Positions 24,541 through 34,403 of a stretch of DNA of 64,000 bases are shown piece after piece; the first letter of the stretch is position 1; each line of letters begins with the position of its first letter. The stretch spans positions 3,224,001 through 3,288,000 of the forward strand of contig NZ_CP150300.1 of assembly GCF_037991315.1 (NCBI RefSeq). The letters run 5' to 3'. Made by a program: the position numbers and the translations under genes. Below the pieces are notes generated by a model, which saw nothing but the letters and a program-made list of their open reading frames with translations, was not told the origin of the DNA and did no database searches. This DNA comes from Paenibacillus sp. FSL H8-0079 (GTDB lineage Bacteria > Bacillota > Bacilli > Paenibacillales > Paenibacillaceae).

Positions 24541-25395
24541 ATGGAATATGTAACGTTGAATAACGGAGTTAAGATGCCTATTTTGGGATATGGTGTGTAC
24601 CAGATTGCTGATCAGGAAGAATGTGAGAAATGTGTGCTTGATGCAATCAGCGTGGGGTATCGTTCTATTGATACAGCGCAAGCATACCGTAATGAAGAAG
24701 CCGTAGGCCGCGCAATCCAAAAAAGCGGAGTGCCTCGAGATGAATTTTTCATCACGACCAAGGTATGGATTTCAAATGCAGGATATGAAAAAGCCAAAGC
24801 TTCCATTGAAGAGTCACTGCGGAAACTCCAACTGGAATATCTGGACCTGGTCCTGATCCATCAACCATTTAATGATTATTATGGAACATATCGGGCAATG
24901 GAAGAGTTATATAAAACGGGGAAAATCAAAGCCATCGGAGTAAGCAATTTCTATCCGGACCGATATATCGATCTTGTTCAGTTCAGCGAAGTTGTACCGG
25001 CGATTAATCAAGTTGAAACCCATGTGTTCAATCAGCAGACAGAGGCACATGAGATCATGAAGAAATATAATACGCAGATTGAATCCTGGGGACCATTTGC
25101 GGAAGGAAAAAATGACTTATTTACGAATGCGACGTTGCAAGAAGTAGGTCAAAAATACAACAAATCGACGGCCCAAGTCGCTCTGCGCTTCTTGCTTCAA
25201 AGAGGAGTGGTTGTTATTCCGAAAACGGTCAACAAAAATAGAATGGAAGAGAACTTCAATGTGTTTGATTTTGAATTGACCTTGGAGGATATGCAAAAGG
25301 TAGCAGCTCTGGATACAGGAACAAGCTCCTTCTTTTCGCACTATGATCCTCAAACCGTAGAATTTTTGACTGACTACGGCAAGAAAGGACTTTAA
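24541..25395 (+). CDS. Aldo/keto reductase
   Basis: NADPH-dependent (beta/alpha)8 barrel enzyme, 284 aa. The catalytic tetrad is complete: D44, Y49 (DTAQAYRNE), K74 (TTKVW) and H107 (LIHQP). The NADP-binding segment IPKTVNKNRMEENF is at the C-terminal end. AAGGAGTG lies upstream of the ATG. Resembles Bacillus YtbE/YvgN-type reductases of methylglyoxal and other aldehydes. Under control of the divergent MerR regulator, which fits detoxification of reactive carbonyls. Confidence 0.94.
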   Translation: MEYVTLNNGVKMPILGYGVYQIADQEECEKCVLDAISVGYRSIDTAQAYRNEEAVGRAIQKSGVPRDEFFITTKVWISNAGYEKAKASIEESLRKLQLEYLDLVLIHQPFNDYYGTYRAMEELYKTGKIKAIGVSNFYPDRYIDLVQFSEVVPAINQVETHVFNQQTEAHEIMKKYNTQIESWGPFAEGKNDLFTNATLQEVGQKYNKSTAQVALRFLLQRGVVVIPKTVNKNRMEENFNVFDFELTLEDMQKVAALDTGTSSFFSHYDPQTVEFLTDYGKKGL

Positions 25396-25447
25396 TCCGA
25401 CTTATCCAATATCCCGCTCATCGGAGACGAACCTGTGAAATTGCCAC

Positions 25448-25477
25448 AAACCAGACAGATCATCTGTCTGGTTTGTT
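25448..25477 (+). terminator. Terminator after the aldo-keto reductase gene
   Basis: AAACCAGACAGAT / ATCTGTCTGGTTT, a perfect 13-bp palindrome around one base, followed by GTT. The T-run is short (TTTGTT). Its position just after a gene favours a terminator over an operator. Confidence 0.75.
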
Positions 25478-25654
25478 GTATTACAGGAAGAGAATCTCAA
25501 TTAACCAGCTGTTCCTGATTACGATCATAGAACCAATATAGATAGTGGTCAATCGTTGTAAAAGGTCGTATATTATTAATATGTGGATTGTGGGAGTGAA
25601 GATGGACCACATCGCAAAATGATAAACGATTTTACATAGAAGGACGGGAGAACA

Positions 25655-26788
25655 TTGGACTTTAAACCGCTTGCTTCATTTATTGACCGTATTACATCTT
25701 GGCGCATTCCGTGGGCAGAGGTGCTGGTAATGCATCAAAATGATATCGTTTTCCATTACCGTAATGGTTACGCTAATCTGGAAGAGAAAACACCTATCGG
25801 TGATGGAGCGATCTTCAATCTATACTCCATGACCAAAATTATGACTTGCGTGGCAGGGCTGCAACTGGTGGAGAAAGGGGAGATGCTGTTAAGCGATCCG
25901 CTGTCCGATTATCTGCCAGAGTATGCTGAGATGACGGTAAAGAAAGCGATGGCGAACGGCGAGATCCGACTGGAAAAAGCGACAAGAGCCATTACAGTAC
26001 GTGATTTGTTCACCATGACCGCCGGGTTCTCCTATGACGTGGGTTGTCCAAGCATTCAGGAAGCCGTGAAAAGCACCGATGGAACATTGTCGACCCGTGA
26101 TTTCGCGAAAGCGCTTGCGAAGGAACCGTTGCTGTTTGAACCAGGTACGCATTGGAACTACAGCATGTGTCATGATGTCCTGGGAGCCTTGGTGGAGGTT
26201 GTAAGTGGCAAACGCTTTGGTGCGTATCTGCGGGACGAAATCACCGGACCACTTGGTATGAACGACACAGCGTTCAATCTGAACGATGAACAGCAGACGC
26301 GTCTGATTCCACAGTATGCTTACAATGATGAGCTTGAAAAGGCTGTCCGTATGGATGGCAATGGGTTTCGTGTGGGTACAGAGCTGGAAAGTGGCGGTGC
26401 AGGCTTATTGTCAACCGTTAGCGATTATGCACGGTTTCTAAACGCGCTTACTGGGCGTGGTACGAGTCCTGAAGGCGTACGCATTCTGTCACAAGCTTCA
26501 GTGGAACTGATGCGAACGGATCACCTGAACGAGATGACTCGGGGTGATTATTCGTGGGATCATATGTATGGATACGGCTATGGACTAGGTGTTCGCACCC
26601 ATATCTCCAAAGCAGGAAGTGGCTCACTGAGCCCAATTGGCGAATTTGGATGGAGCGGCGCTGCTGGTTGTATGGCTATTATTGATCCAGATTCAGAGCT
26701 TACAGTCATGTATGCACAGCACCTGCTGAACAGTCAGGAGCCGTACGTTCAACGACGCTTACGTAATGTAGTGTATTCCTGCCTGTAA
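25655..26788 (+). CDS. Beta-lactamase-family serine hydrolase (esterase-like)
   Basis: 377 aa, cytoplasmic (no signal peptide). Class C beta-lactamase/EstB fold: the S-x-x-K motif is S58-M-T-K61 (NLYSMTKIMTCVAGLQ), and the second motif Tyr is Y169 in WNYSMCHDVLG, where the usual Y-S/A-N has become Y-S-M. The GWSG-type C-terminal motif appears as EFGWSGAAG. Most such proteins are esterases or peptidases rather than true lactamases. TTG start with GGACGGGAG 6 bp upstream. Stands alone between two terminators. Confidence 0.9.
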   Translation: MDFKPLASFIDRITSWRIPWAEVLVMHQNDIVFHYRNGYANLEEKTPIGDGAIFNLYSMTKIMTCVAGLQLVEKGEMLLSDPLSDYLPEYAEMTVKKAMANGEIRLEKATRAITVRDLFTMTAGFSYDVGCPSIQEAVKSTDGTLSTRDFAKALAKEPLLFEPGTHWNYSMCHDVLGALVEVVSGKRFGAYLRDEITGPLGMNDTAFNLNDEQQTRLIPQYAYNDELEKAVRMDGNGFRVGTELESGGAGLLSTVSDYARFLNALTGRGTSPEGVRILSQASVELMRTDHLNEMTRGDYSWDHMYGYGYGLGVRTHISKAGSGSLSPIGEFGWSGAAGCMAIIDPDSELTVMYAQHLLNSQEPYVQRRLRNVVYSCL

Positions 26789-26815
26789 ATCATATCGTAT
26801 TCGAAGTTACTTTAA

Positions 26816-26839
26816 GAGCCGCTAAATAGCGGCTTTTTT
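26816..26839 (+). terminator. Intrinsic terminator after the serine hydrolase gene
   Basis: Stem AGCCGCT/AGCGGCT with an AAAT loop and six T. Same core as other terminators in the window. The 245 bp that follow contain no gene, only an isolated TAGGAGG at 26929 followed by an 11-codon frame. Confidence 0.9.
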
Positions 26840-27083
26840 ATGTTATATGAGTCGAAATCTATTAATTAGATTGTTATTTCTTTATTAGAAAGGGTATGTT
26901 ATCATTCTTAGGAAAATAGTACTAGTAGGAGGATATGCTTATTGAACATGAACTTAAATTAATTACATAGTTTGATCAAGTTTACACGCTAGCAAGTACC
27001 TGTTTGAATGTTGAGATTGTGAACGATTCATAATTAGAAAAGAGCTGTTAGATTTTTATTTTTTACTCAAAGGAGAGTCATCG

Positions 27084-28226
27084 ATGATACACCTCAAACA
27101 CAATGCAAAATGGGCTTCTCTGGCCGTACTTACCTTAATCGCCTATGTTCTGAGCGCATTGCTTCTGCTTCCACCAAATGCTGCTGCCAAAGGAGAGCAA
27201 ATCTCCGCCAAACAGCTCAAAAGTATGAGCCGCCTTTCATTTACGCTTCGTGATGCCAAGCAAACGGCTTACACCGTTTATATTTTTGCTTATGATGAAC
27301 AGAAGAGCACGCTGACCGAACAAAATGGTTGGACCAACAATAAAAAAGGCGACAAGAGTTATTCAGGCACGTATCGTGCAGCTTTGTTGAAAAAAGGTGC
27401 AGCATACGGAACTGTTCAGGCGGCAAAACTGGATCTGAATACGATTATTTTGCCTCAAACCTGGAACTTCGTTGTGAAAAGCAAAGAGGCTAGTACACCA
27501 GACATGCTGATGATCACCGATTGGGGAACTTCTAACTTCAATGATGTGAAAACGTATATTGTTCGTTCCGGGGAATTGCGCCGTGTAACATTTGTCGATA
27601 ACAAAGGTAAAAAAATCGACGATTACTACTCTGCAATCAGAGATGGTGGAATCCGTACTCTTTCAGGTGCCCGAGTGCAGTTCAAAAATTACAACAACCT
27701 TCAATTCGTCTATGGAGTTACTACGTTTAAGCTGAATGTGAACAAATTGGAATTACGGTTGGAAGATACGCGTAACCTTCGTTCAGAAGCTTGGCCGAAC
27801 TCGGGTGTTGGCGATCGCGCTTACCTGAAAAGCCTAAAGGAAGCTGCTTTAAAGGGTGTGTTGCCAGGCCGGACGGACATCAAGATTGGCATGACGCTTC
27901 AAAATGCGCAAAAAAAGCTGGGGAAACCCAATTCTCGTTCAAACGGGGAATGGGGAGCTTACTATTATTATTCTAAATTCGGCATCGGGTTTGATTCATA
28001 CATGCACGAGCTTAGCAAGAAATCACGTATTGCGGTTATCCAGCTGTACAATGAAAAGCAGTATCTCTCACCATGGAATGTGAAACGATGGTTGGGAAAA
28101 CCCACCTCGGAATATTATAATGAAGTTGTGGGTGGTTATGAGATGGAATACGAGCTGGGTAAGCACACTATAGTTTTTAATTATTTGGAAGAAGAAGACT
28201 TAATTGACTTTACGAATATATATTAA
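27084..28226 (+). CDS. Secreted protein with C-terminal DUF4309-like domain
   Basis: 380 aa. A signal peptide is clear (positive N terminus, hydrophobic stretch LAVLTLIAYVLSALLLL, cleavage likely after NAAA near residue 36). Residues 45-235 are a beta-rich region I cannot assign. From about 250 on, AALKGVLPGRTDIKIGMTLQ...KKLGKPNS resembles the DUF4309/YjgB domain of Bacillus exported proteins, repeated in shorter form near the end (VKRWLGKPTSEYYNEV). CAAAGGAG lies upstream of the ATG. Probably cell-wall or extracellular; function unknown. Confidence 0.85.
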   Translation: MIHLKHNAKWASLAVLTLIAYVLSALLLLPPNAAAKGEQISAKQLKSMSRLSFTLRDAKQTAYTVYIFAYDEQKSTLTEQNGWTNNKKGDKSYSGTYRAALLKKGAAYGTVQAAKLDLNTIILPQTWNFVVKSKEASTPDMLMITDWGTSNFNDVKTYIVRSGELRRVTFVDNKGKKIDDYYSAIRDGGIRTLSGARVQFKNYNNLQFVYGVTTFKLNVNKLELRLEDTRNLRSEAWPNSGVGDRAYLKSLKEAALKGVLPGRTDIKIGMTLQNAQKKLGKPNSRSNGEWGAYYYYSKFGIGFDSYMHELSKKSRIAVIQLYNEKQYLSPWNVKRWLGKPTSEYYNEVVGGYEMEYELGKHTIVFNYLEEEDLIDFTNIY

Positions 28227-28275
28227 GGTATAACATAGCGAGAACTGAACGTATTCGTATACGAACTTACAAAAA

Positions 28276-28300
28276 AAGCCGCTAATTAGCGGCTTTTTTT
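28276..28300. terminator. Bidirectional terminator between convergent genes
   Basis: AAGCCGCTAA/TTAGCGGCTT, a perfect 20-bp palindrome with seven A on the left and seven T on the right, so it can stop transcription from both the secreted-protein gene and the EamA gene. Contains the recurring core. Confidence 0.93.
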
Positions 28301-28326
28301 GTTATCCATGGAAGTGGACGCGTAGT

Positions 28327-29295
28327 CTATTTCATTGGATTGTTATTAGAACGTTGCACAGAACGCACACGATTGACTAAGTAAATGCCAACCGACACGA
28401 ACAGTAATGCAGCCAGATTTTTCAGTTCCAGAATCGTTTCCCCCAGGAATAACGCTGATAATAAAGCTCCAAATACAGGGATTAGGAAGTTATAGACAGA
28501 CACTCTTCCGACCTTGTTATACTTGAGAAGCATATTCCATAGACAAAATGCGACGGATGATAGCAATGCCAGGTAGATCAAGTTACTGGTGGATTCCAAG
28601 GTGAAATGGGTGACACGACCGCCGAGTGATAGACCTAACAGCGTAAGTACCAGTCCCCCGACGAATAAGCTGACACCTGTTATGATCAAAACATCGATGG
28701 TGGCGGTGAGACGTTTTGCGTAAAGGGCTGTAACGGAAAAAACAAGTGCCGCTATAATCACGAACCCTTCGCCTGTGAATGAAAAGGAAAAAGCAAGCAG
28801 ATCCGTATGGAAGTTTACGATGATTACGCCAACGAATCCAAGCAAGCAACCAACGATTTTATTTCTGCTTAATTTGTCGTTCTTATAGATGAAATGCGCC
28901 AGAACAACACTGAAAAAGGTTGTAGTAGCATTCATAATGGAGCCTTTGACACCCGTCGTATTGGCTACACCGACGTAGAAAAACATATATTGCAAACCCG
29001 TTTGCAATATACCAAGCATGATAAGGCCTGTCCACTGAGGCTTGGTTAATTGGAGCTTCTGTTTTCTAACGATACGAGACAGGAGCAAGAGCAGCATGCC
29101 CGCCAGTGTAAACCGGTATCCGGCAAATACATACTTGGAAGCAATATCTTCCGGCAGAATGTTAAACGCGATATATCCAAGTTTGATGGATGGGTACGCA
29201 CTTCCCCATAACAAGCAACACAGGCTTGCCACGAGCATAACAAAAATGGGATCACTAAACCTACTCGGTTTCTCAAGGGTATTTCTCTCTATCAC
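28327..29295 (-). CDS. EamA/DMT-family transporter
   Basis: 322 aa with ten TM helices in two EamA repeats (LLWGSAYPSIKLGYIAFN near the N terminus; the second repeat starts about residue 175). The W-G-S-A-Y-P motif in TM1 is typical. GTG start with GAGGAG about 12 bp upstream. Substrates of this family are small metabolites or amino acids; not predictable here. It is divergent from the ABC importer operon with about 230 bp between them. Confidence 0.9.
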   Translation of the reverse strand: MIERNTLEKPSRFSDPIFVMLVASLCCLLWGSAYPSIKLGYIAFNILPEDIASKYVFAGYRFTLAGMLLLLLSRIVRKQKLQLTKPQWTGLIMLGILQTGLQYMFFYVGVANTTGVKGSIMNATTTFFSVVLAHFIYKNDKLSRNKIVGCLLGFVGVIIVNFHTDLLAFSFSFTGEGFVIIAALVFSVTALYAKRLTATIDVLIITGVSLFVGGLVLTLLGLSLGGRVTHFTLESTSNLIYLALLSSVAFCLWNMLLKYNKVGRVSVYNFLIPVFGALLSALFLGETILELKNLAALLFVSVGIYLVNRVRSVQRSNNNPMK

Positions 29296-29524
29296 TTTCG
29301 ATCTTCTCCTCGCATTTCATGCACATATGTATGTACGTATCTAATATCCTCTGACCATATCACATAATGCCAATGTTTGTATCAAAAATTAATAAAGTGA
29401 ATAAAGAGACATGATTTTGTCACAAGAACCGCACCTGACTAGCTCTTAGGGGCCATACCTCTACAACAAAACGCCTGATAGTATGATAAAGATCATAAAT
29501 GGATAGACGTTGGAGGGAAAGTCA

Positions 29525-31081
29525 TTGTCTAAGCGAAAAATGGTTAAATCACTTTTGGCAAGCTGCCTGCTTATTGTAATATCTGCTTGTTCTACCGCGC
29601 CAGCAGATCCAGGCGGCAATGCTGCAAAATCATCAAAAGAAGCGGTCTCGCAATCGAAGGAATTGACGTTCCTGTTTAATTTCGCCAGCCAGACGATCGA
29701 TCCACACCTGGATTATACGCCACTGCGTGCAGGAGTTACGGAGACACTGGTGAAACTGGACGAGGATTTAAACATCAAGCCTTGGCTTGCAGACCGTTGG
29801 GAGAGTGCGGATGGACAACACTGGGTCTTTCATATTCGGGAAGGTGTTACTTTTCAAAATGGAAATCCGTTAACGGCAGAGGCCGTTGAGCAATCTTTGA
29901 AGCGTTCCATGGAGGTTAACCCTGGTGTGCAACAGGTTCTCGGCATCGACCAAATGGAAGCCACTGGTCAGGAACTGAAAATAACGACTACACAACCATT
30001 TCCACAGTTCCCATCTGAACTGGTTCACCCGAACACAGCTGTGCTCGACGTTAGCGCGACAGATGTAGGCAAAGCTCCCGTAGGAACCGGACCGTTTCGT
30101 GTTGCTTCGTTCGTCGCTGGAAGCTCGCTGGAAGTCGTACGTTACGACGAATATTGGGATGGGATTGCCAAGTTGAATCGCGCTCATTTCAATTTTAATG
30201 AAGACGGCAACGCAAGGTTATCTGCATTAATGTCTGGCGGAGCTGACGTTGTCTATCGTCCACCAGTGGAGAGTCTTTCTACGCTGGAACAAGACAATCA
30301 ATACCACTTGGATTCCGTCGTGAGTTTGAGAACACATGAATTGATTTTTAACAATCAGCATGGGCCGTTCCAGAATGAATATGTGCGTAAGGCTTTTGAT
30401 GCTTTGGTTAACAGGGAAGAGCTAATGAACGATATTATGGGTTCGCAAGCCACGCTGGCGGATGGACCGTTCCTGTCAGAATTTCCGTTCGTTCCTGCGT
30501 ACACGAGTAAGCAGACGGGAACCGCGGCAGCAATGGAATGGTTCAAGAAAGCCGGTTACACCGTCACAGATGGCAAAGTCATGCAGGATGGAAAAGCATT
30601 AAACCTGAAGCTGGTAACGTACAGCTCACGTGCAGAATTTCCCATTTTCGCTCAGGCGCTACAATCACAAGCCAAGGAACTGGGCATTAACATATCCATT
30701 GAACTGCTGAATAGTTACGAAGATTATTTACTTGAACAAGACGATTGGGATCTGGGGACCTACAGTCCGTTGATCGCACCAAGGGGTGACGCCAGTTATT
30801 TCCTGAACGTGGCCTTCAAACCGGACGGATCGCTGAATTTCGGCAAGGTGAATGATCCCGAACTAACATCAATCATTAACCAACTGGATCAAACCGTGGA
30901 CATCGAACAACGAACTACTCTCATTAAAGAAGCACTTGAACGTATTGATGACCAAACATACTATTCATACCTGGTACATCCCAACACGTTAGTAGCTTAC
31001 AACGATCGTGTGGAAAATTGGGAGACAAGTAAGAGCGAGTACTACATGTTGACCAATCAGTTAGACATACAAGCAAAATGA
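29525..31081 (+). CDS. Nickel/peptide-type ABC importer, binding lipoprotein
   Basis: SBP_bac_5 (OppA/DppA/NikA type) binding protein, 518 aa. Lipoprotein signal with lipobox ISAC (LLASCLLIVISACSTA). The family signature is recognisable: VTETLVKLDEDLNIKPWLADRW and WVFHIREGVTFQNGNPLTAEAV. The start is a TTG with TTGGAGGG 8 bp upstream; an ATG five codons later is an alternative. It captures a ligand outside the membrane for the two permeases that follow. Ligand not certain: the NikA/DppA branch takes nickel chelates, metallophores, heme or dipeptides. Its stop overlaps the next start by four bases. Confidence 0.9.
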   Translation: MSKRKMVKSLLASCLLIVISACSTAPADPGGNAAKSSKEAVSQSKELTFLFNFASQTIDPHLDYTPLRAGVTETLVKLDEDLNIKPWLADRWESADGQHWVFHIREGVTFQNGNPLTAEAVEQSLKRSMEVNPGVQQVLGIDQMEATGQELKITTTQPFPQFPSELVHPNTAVLDVSATDVGKAPVGTGPFRVASFVAGSSLEVVRYDEYWDGIAKLNRAHFNFNEDGNARLSALMSGGADVVYRPPVESLSTLEQDNQYHLDSVVSLRTHELIFNNQHGPFQNEYVRKAFDALVNREELMNDIMGSQATLADGPFLSEFPFVPAYTSKQTGTAAAMEWFKKAGYTVTDGKVMQDGKALNLKLVTYSSRAEFPIFAQALQSQAKELGINISIELLNSYEDYLLEQDDWDLGTYSPLIAPRGDASYFLNVAFKPDGSLNFGKVNDPELTSIINQLDQTVDIEQRTTLIKEALERIDDQTYYSYLVHPNTLVAYNDRVENWETSKSEYYMLTNQLDIQAK

Positions 31082-32016
31082 AGAAGCTCGTGCAACGCTC
31101 TCTGGAGCTTTTGCTGTTCATCCTGCTCTTGTCTTTCATCAGTTTTGTTGTCATGAAGCTGGCTCCCGGAGATGCTGTGAGAGAAATAATGCGCTCCGAT
31201 GACGTGGCTCTGGATCATGCGGCCATTGAAAAGCAACGAGAAGCGATGGGACTTAACCAGCCGCTGTGGCAGCAGTACGGGAACTGGCTCACTGGACTTG
31301 TGCGACTGGATCTCGGCGAATCATACATGACTCGCCGTCCTGTTCTTAGTGAACTTCTCGGAAGGCTGCCAGCCACAATGATGTTGACCGGAGCATCACT
31401 CGTAATCATGCTGATCATTGCTCTTCCTCTGGGCATGCTATCTGCCCTCTATTCCGGGAGAGCCATCGACCGTTGGAGCCGTGTGATTGCGGTACTGGGT
31501 ACATCTGTCCCTAGCTTTTGGCTAGGGATTCTTCTCATTGACTGGTTTTCAGTCAAAGCCGGATGGTTACCTTCGATGGGAATTGGTAGTCCGAAGCATT
31601 TGATTCTTCCTTCGATAACATTAGGCATGACCATGGCTGCCGTGTATCTCAGACTGATTCGCTCCAGTATGCTTGCGAGTCTGCAACAAGATTTTGTACA
31701 AGGGGCAAGAGCTCGAGGGATTCGGTCCGGAAGAGTTGTCTTTCGTTATGCGCTTCGGCATGCATTGTCTCCTGTACTTGGCATGTTTGGCGTAAGTATT
31801 GGCAGTCTTCTTGGCGGTACTGTCGTTGTAGAGGTGCTGTTTGCGTATCCGGGCATGGGTAAGCTTGTAATGGACGCCATCCAGCACAGGGATTATCCCG
31901 TTATACAAGGTTATATGGTCTTGATGACGCTCCTTATTACATTAGCCAATCTCGTGGTAGATGGAATTCAAGCATGGCTCAATCCGGAGATGCGTTTGCG
32001 AGGTGAGAAACAATGA
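31078..32016 (+). CDS. ABC importer permease 1 (NikB/DppB-like)
   Basis: 312 aa, six TM helices, BPD_transp_1 domain with the N-terminal TPR-like helix typical of DppB/NikB. The EAA loop GARARGIRSGRVVFRYALRHAL is intact. Starts with an ATGA overlap on the binding-protein gene and ends with another ATGA overlap, so translation of the operon is coupled throughout. Confidence 0.92.
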   Translation: MKKLVQRSLELLLFILLLSFISFVVMKLAPGDAVREIMRSDDVALDHAAIEKQREAMGLNQPLWQQYGNWLTGLVRLDLGESYMTRRPVLSELLGRLPATMMLTGASLVIMLIIALPLGMLSALYSGRAIDRWSRVIAVLGTSVPSFWLGILLIDWFSVKAGWLPSMGIGSPKHLILPSITLGMTMAAVYLRLIRSSMLASLQQDFVQGARARGIRSGRVVFRYALRHALSPVLGMFGVSIGSLLGGTVVVEVLFAYPGMGKLVMDAIQHRDYPVIQGYMVLMTLLITLANLVVDGIQAWLNPEMRLRGEKQ

Positions 32017-32858
32017 AGTGTATCCCGATTCTTCTAGGCAAGATCTATTACTGGATCGGAGCAGCAGGTATCGGCTTTGCAGGCTTAATCGTGCTGGCAC
32101 TGCTTGCTCCCTCGTTCATTACACAAGATCCTTATCGCGTTGAGATGGGAATGAGGCTACAATCGCCCTCCATGTCGCATTGGCTCGGTACAGATGGTTT
32201 GGGCAGGGACTTATTTACACGTCTGCTTGTAGGCGGCAGGAATACATTGGGTACGAGTGTGGCCGTATTGTGCACAGCACTGGCGATTGGCATTCCCATT
32301 GGACTGATTTCCGGTTATTTTGGTGGCATAATGGACCGAATATTTATGCGGATCGCTGACGCTTTCTTGGCATTTCCCGATTTCCTAGTGGCGATTGTTC
32401 TGAGTGGGTTGCTCGGTCCTCACATCGTGAACTTGATGATTGCCATTGCTGCTGTGAAGTGGATCGCCTATGCCAGGGTCGTGCGTAATACAGTACGTGC
32501 TGAGAGAAACAAAGAATATGTAGCAATTGCTCGCATGAATGGCGTAGGGCCACTCCGGTTAATACAGAAGCATATGTTGCCACATGTTATTCGTCATGTC
32601 ATCGTACTGGCATCGCTCGATATTGGAAAAATCATACTGATCATCGCGTCGCTATCATATGTGGGTCTAGGCATTCAACCGCCAGGAGCCGAATGGGGAG
32701 CCATGCTTAATGAAGGCAAAACATATTTTCTCCAATCTCCCTATCTGATGATCTGGCCTGGAGCTGCAATTATGTTTACGGTCGCATTGGCTAACCTGAC
32801 GGGAGACCGTATACAGGATCGGCTTGGCAGAGCATCCAGAGAAGGGGGACACACATGA
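32013..32858 (+). CDS. ABC importer permease 2 (NikC/DppC-like)
   Basis: 281 aa. Typical DppC/NikC permease: HWLGTDGLGRDLFTRLLVGGRNTL near residue 55-75, and the EAA loop VAIARMNGVGPLRLIQKHMLP. Five to six TM helices. ATGA overlaps with both neighbours. Works with permease 1 as the membrane channel. Confidence 0.92.
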   Translation: MKCIPILLGKIYYWIGAAGIGFAGLIVLALLAPSFITQDPYRVEMGMRLQSPSMSHWLGTDGLGRDLFTRLLVGGRNTLGTSVAVLCTALAIGIPIGLISGYFGGIMDRIFMRIADAFLAFPDFLVAIVLSGLLGPHIVNLMIAIAAVKWIAYARVVRNTVRAERNKEYVAIARMNGVGPLRLIQKHMLPHVIRHVIVLASLDIGKIILIIASLSYVGLGIQPPGAEWGAMLNEGKTYFLQSPYLMIWPGAAIMFTVALANLTGDRIQDRLGRASREGGHT

Positions 32859-34393
32859 ATGACGGATTATTAATACAGAATTTGTACATCGGTACCAATC
32901 AGCAAACGCTCGTTCATGACGTGAACATCCTGCTTGGTCAGTCACGTTGTCTAGCCTTGATCGGAGAAAGTGGTAGTGGCAAAACGCTAACGGGATTGGC
33001 CATTGGTGGTCTGTTGCCACAGGACATTCATATTCAGCAGGGCGTGATGAAGATAAACGGCACGTCGCTGGAGAGTGTTTCCCGGAAAATGATGCAAACC
33101 ATCAGAGGACGACGCATCGCTTACGTGTTCCAAAATTACACAGGTGCATTCAGCCCGCTCCTGCCACTGGGCAAACAATTGGATGAAACACTGAAAACTC
33201 ATACCGAATTGAATGCACAGCAACGCCAAACGATGATAAGAAAGGTGCTGGAAGAGGTAGGTTTATCTGGCGAGCGTGTACAGAAGAGTTATTCGTTCGA
33301 ACTGAGCGGCGGGCAATTGCAGCGTGTATCCATTGCAGCAGCCATGATGCTTGAACCAGAGTTGATCATTGCGGACGAACCTACAACTGCACTCGATTCG
33401 GACACTGGCCAACACGTTCTGTCACTATTGCACAAACTGAAGGAGCAAAGTGGCTGCTCTATCTTGCTGATTACACATGATCTCCGTATTGCACGGCAAT
33501 ATGGAGATGATATCGCCGTGATGCAACATGGACGAGTCGTGGAAAATGGGCAGGCAGCAGATGTGCTGAAACATCCAACACATCCGTATACACAAAAGCT
33601 GATAGAGGCTGAACGTCTGCTGGGCAACCGTGAACCTGAAGTGAATAGAGACGTTCAAGAAGAAATCTTCGGAGCTTCAGATGCGGCAAAGGATATACAA
33701 GAGATCGGAAGCTCAATGTTGTCGGTCAAGGAAGTTCATAAAACGTACGCTTCAGGATTACAGGTTCTGAACAACGTTTCTATGGAGATTCGAGAAGGGG
33801 AGTGCCTGGCGCTGATTGGTGCAAGTGGAAGTGGTAAAAGTACGCTGGCACGTTGCATTTTGCAAATCGAACCCTACGATAGAGGCGATATTTATTTTCT
33901 TAATCAACGGTTGCAACCAAAGAAAAAGGGCATTTCCCTACAAGGCAACGTTCAGGCTGTCTTTCAGCATCCTGCCTTGAGCCTGAACAGTCAACTACGC
34001 ATCCTGGATTCATTAATGGAACCGCTGGATAGGGTGAAACGAAGCTTCACCCAAGCTAGAATGTACCGCAAAACTCGGTTTAACGTAGCAGAGGAGTGGA
34101 TGGAACGCGTGGGTTTATCTCCGGAATTATTGTTACGCTATCCATACCAGCTCAGTGGTGGGCAGAAGCAACGCGTGTGCATTGCTCGTTCGATCAGCAC
34201 GGAACCGCGATTTCTGATATTGGATGAACCGACTGCCAGCTTGGACATGATCGTACAAGCACAAGTACTGCAACTACTGAAAGAGCTTCAACAAAAACTC
34301 GGATACAGCTCATTATTTATCTCTCACAATTACAGTGCAGTGGAATACCTGGCAGATCGGGTGGTAAGAATAAAAGATGGAATGATTTCATGA
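32855..34393 (+). CDS. ABC importer ATPase, two nucleotide-binding domains fused
   Basis: 512 aa, equal to NikD plus NikE or DppD plus DppF joined in one chain. Domain 1: Walker A GESGSGKT, signature LSGGQLQRV, Walker [13 protein letters not shown]. Domain 2: Walker A GASGSGKS, signature LSGGQKQRV, Walker [12 protein letters not shown]. The usual oligopeptide C-terminal extension between them is short ([13 protein letters not shown]). Fused forms occur in this family. It is the last gene of the four-gene importer operon; no clear terminator is seen before the convergent TetR gene. Confidence 0.92.
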   Translation: MNDGLLIQNLYIGTNQQTLVHDVNILLGQSRCLALIGESGSGKTLTGLAIGGLLPQDIHIQQGVMKINGTSLESVSRKMMQTIRGRRIAYVFQNYTGAFSPLLPLGKQLDETLKTHTELNAQQRQTMIRKVLEEVGLSGERVQKSYSFELSGGQLQRVSIAAAMMLEPELIIADEPTTALDSDTGQHVLSLLHKLKEQSGCSILLITHDLRIARQYGDDIAVMQHGRVVENGQAADVLKHPTHPYTQKLIEAERLLGNREPEVNRDVQEEIFGASDAAKDIQEIGSSMLSVKEVHKTYASGLQVLNNVSMEIREGECLALIGASGSGKSTLARCILQIEPYDRGDIYFLNQRLQPKKKGISLQGNVQAVFQHPALSLNSQLRILDSLMEPLDRVKRSFTQARMYRKTRFNVAEEWMERVGLSPELLLRYPYQLSGGQKQRVCIARSISTEPRFLILDEPTASLDMIVQAQVLQLLKELQQKLGYSSLFISHNYSAVEYLADRVVRIKDGMIS

Positions 34394-34403
34394 GGGGCCT
34401 CGG

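Noticed and set aside
25448..25474. 13-1-13 palindrome read as an operator for the following serine hydrolase
   Set aside because: It lies directly after the aldo-keto reductase stop and is followed by T-rich sequence, so terminator is the simpler reading.
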